NCBI GenBank assembly: GCA_905250115.1
Contig: CAJNOI010000055.1
Span: 17,029 to 81,028, forward strand
DNA: 64,000 nt
Reading direction: 5' to 3'
Origin: Adineta steineri
Taxonomy: Eukaryota > Rotifera > Eurotatoria > Adinetida > Adinetidae
The notes under the pieces were generated by a model that ran no database searches, was not told where the DNA came from, and saw only the letters and a list, made by a program, of their open reading frames with translations. The position numbers were made by a program, and so were the translations under genes. The stretch's first letter is position 1. Every line of letters starts with the position of its first letter. Positions 1 to 10,890 of the stretch are shown here, piece after piece.

Positions 1-21
1 TTTAAAATGTGTCTATATTAG

Positions 22-327
22 CTTTTGGAAATGTTTGGTTCGGGTACAGCAGCTATTGTTTGTCCAATAGAAAGAATTGTTTACGAAGGAAAATCATACG
101 ATTTAGCCACTATGAACAAAGGTTTATCTCATTTTTTTCAAATCTCATCATAATATTTTTATCTAAATAATTAATCTAGGAGCTCCATTAACAAATCGAT
201 TCCATGATGAAATTGTTGATATTCAAGTAAGCATTTTTTTTTGTTTTTTTTAATTATAAATATTGATTTAATTTTTTTAATTTAGTTTGGTCGAAAACCA
301 AGTAAATGGACCGTCGATGTCATATAA
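22..327 (+). CDS. BCAT: Branched-chain amino acid aminotransferase, C-terminal part (gene continues upstream of the window)
   Basis: These are the last three coding exons, at 22-121, 180-226 and 286-327, joined by short GT...AG introns with continuous phase. The translation begins [19 protein letters not shown], continues with [12 protein letters not shown] and DIQFGRK, and ends in SKWTVDVI. This matches the end of the BCAT1/BCAT2 fold-type IV PLP enzymes, where the motif FGSGTA lies in the cofactor and substrate region and DIQYG sits near the C-terminus. The enzyme moves the amino group between Leu, Ile or Val and 2-oxoglutarate, in cytosol or mitochondria. The catalytic lysine lies in the missing upstream part, so compartment and full length cannot be judged. 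The visible exons carry no lesion. The family call is confident; the choice between paralogs 1 and 2 is not possible. Confidence 0.88.
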
Positions 328-853
328 AGTCATTCAAATGCATTTCAGAATAAAACTTTTTAATCTCGGTGTGTAATGGTGATAGAATCTCAACTATTGT
401 CCTGGTAATGATGTTCTTCGTTTCTAATGATAGAAATGAAAAATAAAAGCATTTATTTTTGTTTTTGTAAAAGTTTTTGCTGAAATAAAAACCGAAAAGA
501 TAACCCAATAGAATTTAATTTCTTATTTTAAATCTCTAATCTCAATGATATATGATTCAAATAATATTGATTTTATTCAATCATAAACTAAAGAAATGTG
601 TAACAATTATCATAATGAAAAATAGCAATTAAGTGTATAGTAACAATTAAATTACATAAAAGTTTATTCGATTGAGTCAGTTTCCTTATCACCATCTTTT
701 TTTTGGTGATTTTATTTTTTCTGCTGATTAACGTATTTCATTCTCAATTTAATGACGATCTTCTATACATTCAAATTGATACATTAGTATTTATTTATTT
801 TTAATTGTAATAATAATACAACATTTATGAGTCATGTAATATATATTTTTTTC
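328..853. other. Intergenic, AT-rich
   Basis: This is the 3' flank between BCAT and the convergent GPCR gene. No coding signal or repeat stands out. A short minus-strand open frame at 320-508 is low-complexity Phe/Lys and is not believable as a gene. Confidence 0.6.
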
Positions 854-1849
854 TTATCGTCGTCGTCGAGCAATAATTACTGCTCCATTGATAGATGTAT
901 TGCCAGCAGTTTGTATTTGGTCTTGACATGAAAATATAAGTTTGATTTTCTTGGATAAACCCGGTGTTGAACTTGTACATACAAATGGTATAAAGAAAAT
1001 GAAAAGATAACCAGCAAAATAAAAATATAACTGCAGTTGAGCGCCATATTCATCTGGTAAACCACATAAATGAGCAAGTGTAAGAAGATTAAGTGGTAAA
1101 ATAAAAATAATATTTAAAATCGACATTGATACCAATTGTATCGTCATTCTTCGATGTTTACTCCATTGAACTTGTTGATTGAGACGTTGTTTTTGTCGTA
1201 TAACACGAATTAAAAGAGCCATACTAACCGACGCAACTAAAAAAGCTGGTAAAATATTATGTCCAAAAAAATCCCATGTACCCAATATTAAATCATCTTG
1301 ATAACATGGATATGCATTGCATACTGGTAAATCATATTCATAAGTATTTTCACAAGGAAATATAAGAAGAACATAACTATAAAAAGTTGAAATATATAGA
1401 AGAAGAAGAATTAATGGTAAATAATGAGAAAAAAATCTTCCTCGTTTTGTTATTGCCCATTGACTCTTAAATATTAAAATATGTCGTTCTATAGCTGTCC
1501 ACGCTAATAAAATTTGTTGTCCATTGTAAAATGCAAAAGCAGCAAACCACCAAGCAATACATGTACTTGGTGCGGCAGGTGTAACATTACCTGAATTAAT
1601 TATAAATGTAAGATAAAGTGGAACATCCATTAATTGAGTTGGTAAACCAAAAATAATTAAAACTACAATTGCATGATTATTTAATGCAGGTCGAGCTGTT
1701 CGATTAACAAGAAGATGAGTAAGAAGAATAAAACTACAGATAGCTGATGGAAAATCAAATAGGATAAGTATCCAAAAACGAATTGGACGAGATAAAGAAA
1801 TTTCATCATCTTGAAAAGTATCTCCACTATCACTATCATTTGTTGCCAT
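854..1849 (-). CDS. Intronless rhodopsin-like G-protein-coupled receptor (orphan)
   Basis: A single uninterrupted frame with seven hydrophobic segments, typical of a family A GPCR of about 330 residues. I place the start at MATNDSDSGDTF (1849). An in-frame Met 12 codons upstream (1885) would add a short hydrophobic stretch; the chosen start gives the usual acidic hydrophilic N-terminus. The end of helix 3 reads TAIERHILIF, so the usual DRY motif is replaced by ERH; Glu at the first position is tolerated in many receptors. A conserved-looking Cys precedes helix 3 (STCIAWW), and a basic third loop (RVIRQKQRLNQQ) would face the cytosol and G protein. The tail is short and ends in RRRR. No ligand can be inferred. 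Large families of intronless or few-exon orphan GPCRs are usual in rotifers and other small invertebrates, often as chemosensory or peptide receptors. Confidence 0.82.
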   Translation of the reverse strand: MATNDSDSGDTFQDDEISLSRPIRFWILILFDFPSAICSFILLTHLLVNRTARPALNNHAIVVLIIFGLPTQLMDVPLYLTFIINSGNVTPAAPSTCIAWWFAAFAFYNGQQILLAWTAIERHILIFKSQWAITKRGRFFSHYLPLILLLLYISTFYSYVLLIFPCENTYEYDLPVCNAYPCYQDDLILGTWDFFGHNILPAFLVASVSMALLIRVIRQKQRLNQQVQWSKHRRMTIQLVSMSILNIIFILPLNLLTLAHLCGLPDEYGAQLQLYFYFAGYLFIFFIPFVCTSSTPGLSKKIKLIFSCQDQIQTAGNTSINGAVIIARRRR

Positions 1850-1885
1850 CACGTAAAAATTATAAATTGTCAAAGAATACAACAA

Positions 1886-2979
1886 TCTGCTAAGATATTT
1901 ATACTATTGTAAATGCGCATTTAACCATTACGATTTAATATCAACAAAATTAATTTCCGCTTTTCTTCTTGTGACAACTTATAGAGAGAAAAACCTGATA
2001 TTTTTTTTAATTCTGACTATACTTAAAACTATACTAATTAACAGTTTGATCTGTATGAGAACTTTGCGACCCTTTCAAGCCGATATGATCTACTAGTGGG
2101 TCAAACTATAGAGAAGAATACTTTTTTTTCATAGTATGGAGCTATCGGTAATAAACTATCGATAGTAATGAATAGGATTGATTCTATAATCTCTTGCAGT
2201 AACTTCTTCCTCGAAACTTGTCATCTGCGTTGTTTTTTTCACACGGCATGTAAAACAAATCGAAACTTCAGTTCTATTTTCATACAATTGAATGGAAAGA
2301 ACCAAAGATAACATCTATTTTTATATCCACCAATTTAATTAATCTATGTTTTAAATAAAATATATTTAGAATGAAGCAAAAGCATTAATTTCAAGGGTGA
2401 AGAGGATTGGCGATGAAGCGTCAATTTTACAGGTTAAAGTACCATTTAGAAAAAGGAACTCTTTTTTTTACAAAATTGTCAAAATGGATTCATCTCAAAC
2501 AGACCATAGGTGATATTTTTGAAACTTATTCAAGCGGATAAAAAAGAACATATTAAGATTTGAAATGACATATGGAAAAAAATATATCTTTGGACCAGAA
2601 GTTTATGTTTATCAAGTGCGATATATGTCAAAAATAGCATTGTTGTATCTACTTTGTTATAGATGATGTGTTGCAGGAAAGTAAATCTCTAACTCAGTCG
2701 AATGATGACATCTATATATGAGAAGATGTTATGGGTTCAACTATGGAACCAAACATATTCTTTTGAGCTGCCAGCGACAGACAGATGAACCATGACAGCT
2801 TGGTACTTTTTTAAAGTTATAATTTAAATAAATTTTAACAAAAACAAAATTACAAATTATAATCGAACTGTATTCTTCTTCTTCTTCATTCGTTGAAGTT
2901 AAATATATGAACGTTTATTGTTGAGATATATGTAAAAACAATAAAAATAAAAATTTCTTGTATTCCTTTTTAGATCATT
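1886..2979. other. Intergenic between divergent GPCR and nicastrin genes
   Basis: About 1.1 kb of AT-rich DNA that must hold the promoters of two divergent genes. A T-rich stretch ending in AG immediately before the nicastrin ATG (around 2963-2975) could be a 5'-UTR splice acceptor. No repeat family member was recognised. Confidence 0.5.
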
Positions 2980-5105
2980 ATGCACTCATTATTTTTTTTC
3001 ATATGCCTCCTTTTGACAATTTCATTTATTGCTTGCTCACAACCAAAACGTATTATTGATCAAATGTACATTTCGTTTGATCGTGCTCGTTATTGTGTTC
3101 GTCGTCTCAATGGTACACATGAAGTGGGTTGTCAATCAGCTATGAGAGGTAATTCAGGTCGAATGTATATGATTGATAATGAACAAGAATTCACTTCATT
3201 TCTTACAAATACTGCAACTATTGATCTATCGAATTCATTTATTATTGTACTTAATGTGAATTTATTTGATTCAAATCATGTTGATCAATTAATGAATCGT
3301 CTTGATAAAAAATTAAATGGTCTTTTATTATATTTAAAATCAAATTTATCTCGACCTGAATATTTTTCACATGATGATCAATGTCCAAATCATCGTTATT
3401 CTTATTATTTAAATCAAACAGAAAGTGTAAAATGGAATTGGAAAGGAACTGGCTTATTTTTTCGTTCATTTCCATTTCCAATTATGTTGGTTGATGAAGA
3501 AAATGATTATAAACAATTATTACATTTCTATCAACAATTTAATAGTAGTCAATCAACACCTGCATGTGGTTTAGAAATGAAAACATTTCAAAATGCTGCA
3601 CATACATCTAAAACATGTATGAGAAGAAATGATATATCACATTCATTAATTGATCTCCCCGAAATATTCTGTGATCCTATAGGTGGTCAAAATATTTATA
3701 GTAAATTACCTCAAACAATTACAACTATATATCAACAACGTTCACCAAAATCAGTCGTATTAATTTTAGTAAATACAGATAGTTTTCAAATGTTTCTTAA
3801 ACCAAAAGGAGCAACAGGTGGTGCTCAACAACCAGCTGCAGCACTTATCGCATTTCTTACACTTGCACATTTAATTGGACAAGAACAAAATGAATTGAAA
3901 AAACAAGATAAAGAAATTATATTTCTAACATTAGATGGTGATGCAATGGATTATTCAGCTTCATTTAAATTTATGTTTGATATGATCAATGGATATTTTC
4001 CAAATGGTGATAAAAATGAACAACGTATTAAACCTGAACATATTCATTCAATTATTGAATTACAAGGATTAAGTATGACAGATAAACTTTGGGTATGTAT
4101 TCAAATCATCTTTCATTTCTTTATCAGAATTTCTTTTAGCTTCATTCATATCCATCATCATTGATAAATCAAACATTTATCAATACAATTCTTCGTAATA
4201 ACCCAATGATAACTTCAATTTCATCAAATTCTCCTCTACCACCTGCATCATCACAAATATTTCTTCGTGAAACATCATCAATGTCATTTCCTGCATATAT
4301 ATTATCGTCTGCAAATGATAATCAATTATCTAATCATTATTATCATTCATTTTTTGATGATCCATCAACCTTATCAATTAATATATCAACATTAGAATAT
4401 AATACAGATACTGAATTTAGTCAATGGATTAAACGTATTGTTGAACCATTAGCTCAAACATTAATTGAATCATTTGTTGGTATAAGAAAAAATCTTATTA
4501 TTAAACAAGAAATTATTAATAATTTAGTTTATTGTATTTTAAAAAATATTAATTGTCCTTTAATTCATAATGTAACAAATCAATCTGTTGGTAATACATT
4601 TAAACAATTTGATCAAACATCTATGCCATTTTCAATTAATACTTATCCAGAATCAACTACACCAACATTTCCTTTTGTACAATATGTTTTAAGTTATTTT
4701 TTACGTGATCGTGCATATGATTTACAAAATATAACTAGCGTAACATGTAAAGAATATGCTGCTAATGATACGCTTTATTCATATAAATATGTTGGTGGAT
4801 ATTTACCATCGATAAATAATGAAGAAAAATTTTCTAGTTATTGTGTTCGATCATATATACGATTGATACAATCAATGTCACCAGCATTTACTATTAAAAA
4901 TTATGATTTATCTGATGCAAAATATCCAGCATGGACTGAAAGTCGTTGGACAGTAATTAGTTTAAGACTTTTTCTTATTCCAACAAGACAACATGAAGTT
5001 ATGACAGTTGTTATTGGTATTTCACTTTTGTCTATTTCATTTATGGTTCTTTTGTTATTACGTCAATATACAAAAATTAATCTCTTACAACCTTCATCAT
5101 CATAA
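2980..5105 (+). CDS. NCSTN: Nicastrin, gamma-secretase subunit
   Basis: Two exons, 2980-4092 and 4140-5105, separated by a 47-bp intron, encode 692 residues (human nicastrin is 709). A signal peptide (FFFICLLLTISFIAC) is followed by YCVRRLNGTHEVGCQS, matching the family N-terminus. The C-terminal part contains PLPPASSQIFLRE, a Cys-rich stretch, and SPAFTIKNYDLSDAKYPAWT followed by ESRW. A single transmembrane helix (VMTVVIGISLLSISFMVLLL) and a short cytosolic tail come last. Nicastrin is the large glycosylated ectodomain subunit that gates substrate access in the presenilin complex acting on Notch and APP-like proteins. The motif that reads DYIGS in vertebrates is DYSAS here (residues 324-328), and the Glu three residues before it is Asp (321). 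Many N-glycosylation sequons are present. The start is the only Met that supplies the signal peptide. Confidence 0.93.
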
Positions 5106-6115
5106 ATAATAATAATAATTCGATATAGATCTTATTTTGTTGTATTGTTTGTCTAAAATTGTTTGTTTTTTTCTTTGTTCTGAATGATCAGATCTTATTA
5201 TTCTATACTTGTTGTCTGTTATTACGAATAAAATTCGAAAAATAATCTCAAACGATTTACTATATTATATGCTTTTATAATATTCTAATGATGATTTATT
5301 CATTTTTGTTTGATAAATGTCCTTATTTTATGGATATATACATATAAAACATATAGTTATGAGCCTCCATTCTAATTATGATTCTTATCTGCTCTTTATT
5401 TTATGAACATACAGTGTTCAATAATAACATCAAGTTCAATATAGTATAATGGTGTAGTAGTTGATGAATAATGAATATAATTCAATGACAATGACACTCA
5501 AGGATATATGACAATTTTGTGGGATTAGATAGAAGCTTTCATTCTCACATACTATTTGATAGATAGTTCTTTTTGTTGATATGTGTATACATAGTATGGT
5601 ATCAATTATTTTTATCTTTTTTATATTTATTTCTATTGATTTTTAGTTAAACCAACACAGAGAATAGGAAATAATATTCAACATCAAAAAGAAAGATAAA
5701 CATAATCAATTGTTATGCGATCATATCGTTTTATAATCTGATCAAAATATTTGAACTTTATATATTTGATAATAATCTTTAAATAACATTCAACAAATAT
5801 AAATATGAGTAAAAATCAAGTATTTGAATGACTGCTTGCATTGATAGACTATTATTCTCATATATTAGTTCATATTGCGTGTATATATGTGCATTCATTA
5901 TACGTATACTTTGTTTTTTATGTAATCTATGCTTGGTATTGAATAAGATATTGAACGGATAAAAAGAGCATTCGATTGTCACAGATGAACGAACATTACA
6001 TTTATATAGATGAAATAAATCATGTTTCGTTTTTTTTCTTCTCTTCTGTCGAACATGCTCATTTACGATATATAGTTCAGTTCATATTTGATCTACCAAA
6101 TAAAACAGTACAAAA
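5106..6115. other. Intergenic, AT-rich
   Basis: About 1 kb between nicastrin and the next + strand gene. The open frames seen here on the minus strand are short, hydrophobic and AT-driven. No RNA gene or repeat was recognised. Confidence 0.5.
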
Positions 6116-7265
6116 ATGACAACCAACTATGACTATAGTAAAAAAATTTATTATATATATATTTGATCTTTTGATAAATTCTTTTTGATTAATTAGATTG
6201 GAATCAACAAGAAAATGCTCATTATTCAAATGGAGATACATCTTTACATTCTGTTCATGGACAAATTCATGCTGGACCACATTCCGTACCAGCACATACA
6301 GATAATGGATTAGATCCTAATCTATTAAATAATGATACTAATGATTCAGGTGCATTTGTTACAGCTGGAACAGCTGGTCAAGTAGGTTTTGATGTTCGTA
6401 CGTTAGGTTTAAGTGAACAAGAATTAAAAGAAACTGGTTTACATCCATCATTAATATCAGCTGGTCGTCAACTTCCATTAGATCAATATAAAATTAATTA
6501 TGATCCTAATCCAATTATTATTCGAAAACAAATTCCTGTTGAAATGCCTACTTATAAACAACAGGTCATTGTTCGATATCGTAAGAAGCACAAAAAAATA
6601 TATATATATTTGAATATTATTTTCATAATTTTTTTTCTCTCATTTAGTTCGACCTCCAACACCACCATCACCAGGTCCATTGATTATAAAAGAAGTTCGA
6701 GAACCTCCAGCAGCTGCAGCACCACCACTTGTTATACGTACACGAGCACCTCGAGAAAAAACACCACCACCTATTGTTATTCGTGAAGCACCACCATGTG
6801 CACCTCACGTCGATCTCAATCCAAAATATGTCACACGTGTTGTTCGTCATAATGAATCAAATTATTCATCTTCTCCTCAACAACAACAAAGGCAATTTCA
6901 ACAACAACAACAATATCATCAACTACAACAACAACACCAACCACAACATCATCCACAACAACAACAACAACAACAACAGCAACAATTTCAACATTTTAAT
7001 ACATTTGAAAATGGAACAGTTAATTATGATCAATTTAATGGTATTCAAAATGGAAATCAATTTACAAATGAAATCAATTCTTTTGGAGATCAACAACATG
7101 GAGGATGGGTTACAGAAGTTGTATCAAGTACTGGAACAACATCAGCTGCTCCACCTCATCTTTTAGGTATCTATATAAAATACAATATGCGATTTTTAAT
7201 TACATTTTCTTTCTATTTTAGATGATATCTATCGAGCAATTAATAATCAATTACCACGTGTATAA
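6116..7265 (+). CDS. Pro/Gln-rich protein with repeated P-(L/I)-(V/I)-I-(R/K) motifs, unknown function
   Basis: I assemble four exons: 6116-6137, 6197-6580, 6648-7166 and 7222-7265, giving 322 residues with continuous phase. The 22-nt first exon (MTTNYDY) rests only on frame continuity and a GTAAAA donor and is the least certain part. The N-terminal 110 residues are hydrophilic with His/Asn-rich sequence. A proline-rich segment follows with four related motifs: PIIIRKQIP (113), PLIIKEVREPP (145), PLVIRTRAP (161) and PIVIREAPP (176). A poly-Gln/His region spans about residues 207-250, and a final hydrophilic tail ends in INNQLPRV. There is no signal peptide or membrane segment, so it is likely cytosolic, perhaps cytoskeletal or a scaffold; that is inference only. 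I do not recognise a named family. Confidence 0.7.
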
Positions 7266-7862
7266 TCGTTCAAATTTTATGCTTTTGTTTAACGTCGGTT
7301 TTCTTTTCGTTTGCATAAAATTCGATTAGACAATATAATGTAGTATTCAAACAAGCAAATAATAAAAAATAATATTTAAGCCATATGATACAAATTTTTT
7401 TTTTCATGATAAATTAACCGATAGAAAGTTTTACAAAAAAAGATATCTTCTAACATCTGCTTAATATATATTGTTGTCCTTATTTCACAGTATCCTTTTT
7501 AATAAATAAAGTGCGTAATGTTTCATTACATAGTTCTATTTTGATCAAGAGAAGAAGAAGAGAGAGAAAAAAAAAGAAATATCACGCACATACAAAACAT
7601 ACACTGTTCACAAACTCGAGATTTATTTCACAAACAGCACGATATGTTTTCTTTCCATGAATTTATATATATATTTATTTTTCTTTTTTTTTAATAATCT
7701 ATGTCTAGTCAATAGAACAAGATGTTAAATAGTTTCTACTTTCAGACTTATTGACTCATTCTCTTTTAATAATAATAATAATATCATGTTAGAGTAGAAA
7801 TAAAGTGATACATAAAATATATTTATAGAAAAAAAAGAGAGAAGAAGTAGAAGACACGATCA
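7266..7862. other. Intergenic
   Basis: About 600 bp of AT-rich DNA with poly-A and poly-T runs. It should contain the terminator of the Pro/Gln-rich gene and the promoter of the TH1 gene. Nothing more specific is visible. Confidence 0.5.
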
Positions 7863-9947
7863 ATGGAAACTGATTTATTATTACAAAATATGGAGGGAAA
7901 TTTTCAATCACTTCGAAGTATGTGGAATACGAAAGTACAAGAAGAACAGAAATTATTAAAACCAAAATCGATTATATATCGATCACAATCCGAATTAGTA
8001 CAGAAAGCATCATCAACAAAAAATGAAAGACGATCTATAATGATTGCAGATGAAACAGTTTCACACAAAAAAGAATTGACAGTAACATTTGATGATCAAA
8101 GTAAGACTGAGTGAAAAACTAGATTGATTGATTGTTTATTCTTCTTTTATTTAGAGATATCTGATTTGAAATCAATTGAAACATTATCATCGGTGGATGA
8201 GAGCGAGGATACTATTCCACTTCTTCCTCCACCACCACCATCAATTGTTTTTAAAGGACAAGCTCAGTCAATTTCTATAATGAAACAAAGTGTTTCGAAA
8301 ATGTTTAATTTTGATAAAAAGAAAACTCACTTTAATAATGTTAAAACGAATGGTATTCGTCATTGGCATATAGCTCGTCATGTTTTTCGTAGTGGTCTTA
8401 TATTTAGCCCAACAAGACGTGCATCTGATAGTATTCTACCATTATTAATAAGAACTCATATTGCTCAATATCAATCGCGAACAGCTAGTCTCGATAGTAT
8501 TTTTACTCCAACACCATTGGAAAGTCTTATCGATTATCTTACATATGATAATGATAATAAACAAATGAATATACCAGAAAAAAAAGTACCTGTAAAACGA
8601 ATGATATCAGATACAGGTGCTTGTATTGAACGAAATAAATTAAATGATACAATTGCTCAATATGAAGTATTGATGCGTCATTTAAAAAATTATGATAAAT
8701 TTATGGCAACATATCCTGTACCACCATCTTCATCATCTCCAAAACGAAAATCAATTGATACTGAAGATATAAGAAATAAAAATGGTGGTGATGATGATGA
8801 TAATATTCAACAAATTTCAACTGCTACATCATCAATTCGAAGTCGACAAACACAATCATTAGCAAGAAATGTTGGACGAACATTTACAGATTTTATTATG
8901 AATGATCTTTTATTATTACCCGTATCTAAAACATCATCGGATGAACCACGACGTTTAAGTACTATTCATGCTGCGTCACAAACAGATTTAATTGAATTAA
9001 TACCTAAAGAAGAAGAAGAAGAAGAAATAAAACAAGTGGTAGATGAATTTAATACTATTATTAAAAATATTGAAGATGAAGATAAAGAAGAAGAAAAAGG
9101 AAAAGAAGCAGAGGTGGAGGAAGAAGAAGAAAAGCCAGAGGAAGTTCCATTAACAGCTAACAGTGAAATTAATGTTATTATTGTTAATTCTTCTGAAATG
9201 CAAGTAGCCGAACAAGAAGTAGCAGTAAAAGTAATAAAAATTATTTTCTTGTCTTTTTGGTAATTAATAATCATATTCTTAGATACAACAAAATGGAGAA
9301 AAATCACTTATTCAACGTTTATTTGAAGGAAAAAAAACTGCATATACACCAGATGATATTCAAATGGAAACTACTCGAATACGTTCGTTATTAAATTTTT
9401 AAATAAAAATCAAGTTTTTTTTTCTTTCTAGCGGAAGAATTAATGAATACATTTGAAATTGCAAAGAGAAAATGTTTTTTCAATACAGAACGAGTTCTAG
9501 TGAGTACAAAGAAAAAATGAAATAAAAAATTCCTGTCATAAATCTGTATAGTATGCAACAAAAATGATTAAAATTGATCGTCGTGGTTATAAACAACATG
9601 TTCGAATTTTCTGTATAACAACTGAACGACTTTATATAATAACTAAAAAAGATCCGTATCCAAAAGAAGCTGTTTTATTTAAAGATGTACTTGGTATTAG
9701 TTGTACACCACGAAATGATGGTTTTATATGTTTACATACAAGAGAAACACGTGAAGATCGAGTAAAATAAAATCATATGACAAATATTTATATTTTAATT
9801 TTATTTTTCAAGGGTGATTGGATTTTTCTTGTTGATCATCCATGTGAATGTATTACTCAAATTTTTATGGCTCTAGGAAGAAATGATAATAATGATCATT
9901 ATCTCAAAATTAAAACTGAGTATGAATATAGAAAAATAGTTGATTAA
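7863..9947 (+). CDS. Motorless protein with a C-terminal myosin-I tail homology 1 (TH1) domain
   Basis: Six exons: 7863-8100, 8155-9230, 9283-9382, 9432-9499, 9552-9761 and 9813-9947 (608 residues if it stops at 9945-9947). The first 430 residues are mostly disordered: poly-Pro, Ser-rich, and a strongly acidic Glu/Lys stretch near residues 375-415. No P-loop, motor or IQ motif is seen. From about residue 445 the sequence follows the myosin class I TH1 pattern: LFEGKKTAYTPDD, then MIKIDRRGYKQHVRIFCIT, PKEAVLFKDVLGISC and GDWIFLVDHP. TH1 domains bind acidic phospholipids, so membrane association is likely. The last TH1 strands appear in another exon at 10064-10158 (ETFHIEFENYEVLAIVR, then stop), but it is off by one base from the only visible donor (9920). 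Either the gene stops at 9947, uses an unusual splice, or carries an indel. The donor at 9383 is also weak. Confidence 0.72.
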
Positions 9948-10063
9948 ATTCTATATTTTTTTATCTTATTCTTTTTTAAGATTCAAACACACACGTCGAA
10001 GTCTTGGTTAATAGAAAAAAGTTGAAATATTTTTCTTTTTATTACTTTTTTCTTTAAATTTAG

Positions 10064-10158
10064 CTACTGTACCGGATGATTGTTCAATTGCATCTCGATC
10101 AGCAGAAACATTTCATATTGAATTTGAAAATTATGAAGTTCTAGCTATTGTAAGATAA
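10064..10158 (+). other. Probable terminal exon of the TH1-domain gene, out of phase with the visible junction
   Basis: A good acceptor (TTTAG at 10059-10063) is followed by a frame reading TVPDDCSIASRSAETF and EFENYEVLAIVR before a stop. This resembles the end of myosin-I TH1 domains, which close with a phrase of the type NGHLAVVAPRL. Joining to the previous exon at its GTATGA donor (9920) would shift the frame and stop after five codons. Confidence 0.5.
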
Positions 10159-10373
10159 TAATATATTTTTTTTCTCTTTCAAATATAATTTTTATATTTC
10201 AGTACTCACCGTGATCGATTTTTTTTATGGATTCTATTTCCATATTTTTGTTGTGATTACTGTTGTATTGATAAGTTTGCGAAAAATTGCTTTGTGATAC
10301 AATAAAATATCAGTGAAAACTTCGATTTTTTTAGCGTATTTTTTCTTCTGATATATATTATCGATAAAATTTT

Positions 10374-10427
10374 GAGAGTGGGTGTGGACATAAATTAAGG
10401 TTCAGAGAACTTGCACCCACACCCAAA
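10374..10427. repeat. G/T-C/A palindrome (telomere-like hairpin family)
   Basis: The left arm GTGGGTGTGG and right arm CACCCACACCC flank a loop of about 28 bp (TAAGGTTCAGAGAACTTG). It is a member of the dispersed palindrome family described in the findings. Confidence 0.8.
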
Positions 10428-10844
10428 TCTTTCTTTTCTTAACAATTATTTTTAAAGGTATAAAATTATAAATGTATGCATTGATGCACTTGAAACATCA
10501 TCAAAATGAGAATGGTATATTTACGTTGAGTAAAACTACGAAAAAAACTCACATTAAGTCAGATGGTGCAACTTTCTATCAGAAGACAAAATAATCATGT
10601 GTCATCATCATTAATTTTGATACACTCTAACGAATAGCAAACGTGAGAAATTACCTTATGTTCTCTTTCGTTCCGCTTTGTTAGAAAATCATACTTGGTA
10701 TTGCTTGTCGTAAAAGTATTAATGAAAGCAAAAAAAGAGGAAGTGATGTAAGTCATCAAATTGATCAAAGGGATAAAGCCCATTCAAAGTTATGATTTTG
10801 ATTTTGTGTAGGCTACCTATGCTAATTAAAAAGGAAGTAGCTCA

Positions 10845-10852
10845 GTATAAAT
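10845..10852 (+). promoter_or_regulatory. Possible TATA box of the beta-helix gene
   Basis: TATAAAT sits about 40 bp before the ATG at 10891, embedded in CTCAGTATAAATACTGTAGC. The 5'-UTR would be very short. The sequence match is clear; its role is inferred from position. Confidence 0.4.
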
Positions 10853-10890
10853 ACTGTAGCAATAAGTAGCAGAAATGTACAGAAACAATA

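Larger units (their letters stand above)
10159..10890. other. Intergenic
   Basis: The region holds the palindrome at 10374-10427 and otherwise AT-rich sequence. A TATA-like string (AGTATAAATACTG, about 10843-10855) lies about 40 bp upstream of the next gene's ATG and may be its core promoter. Confidence 0.5.
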
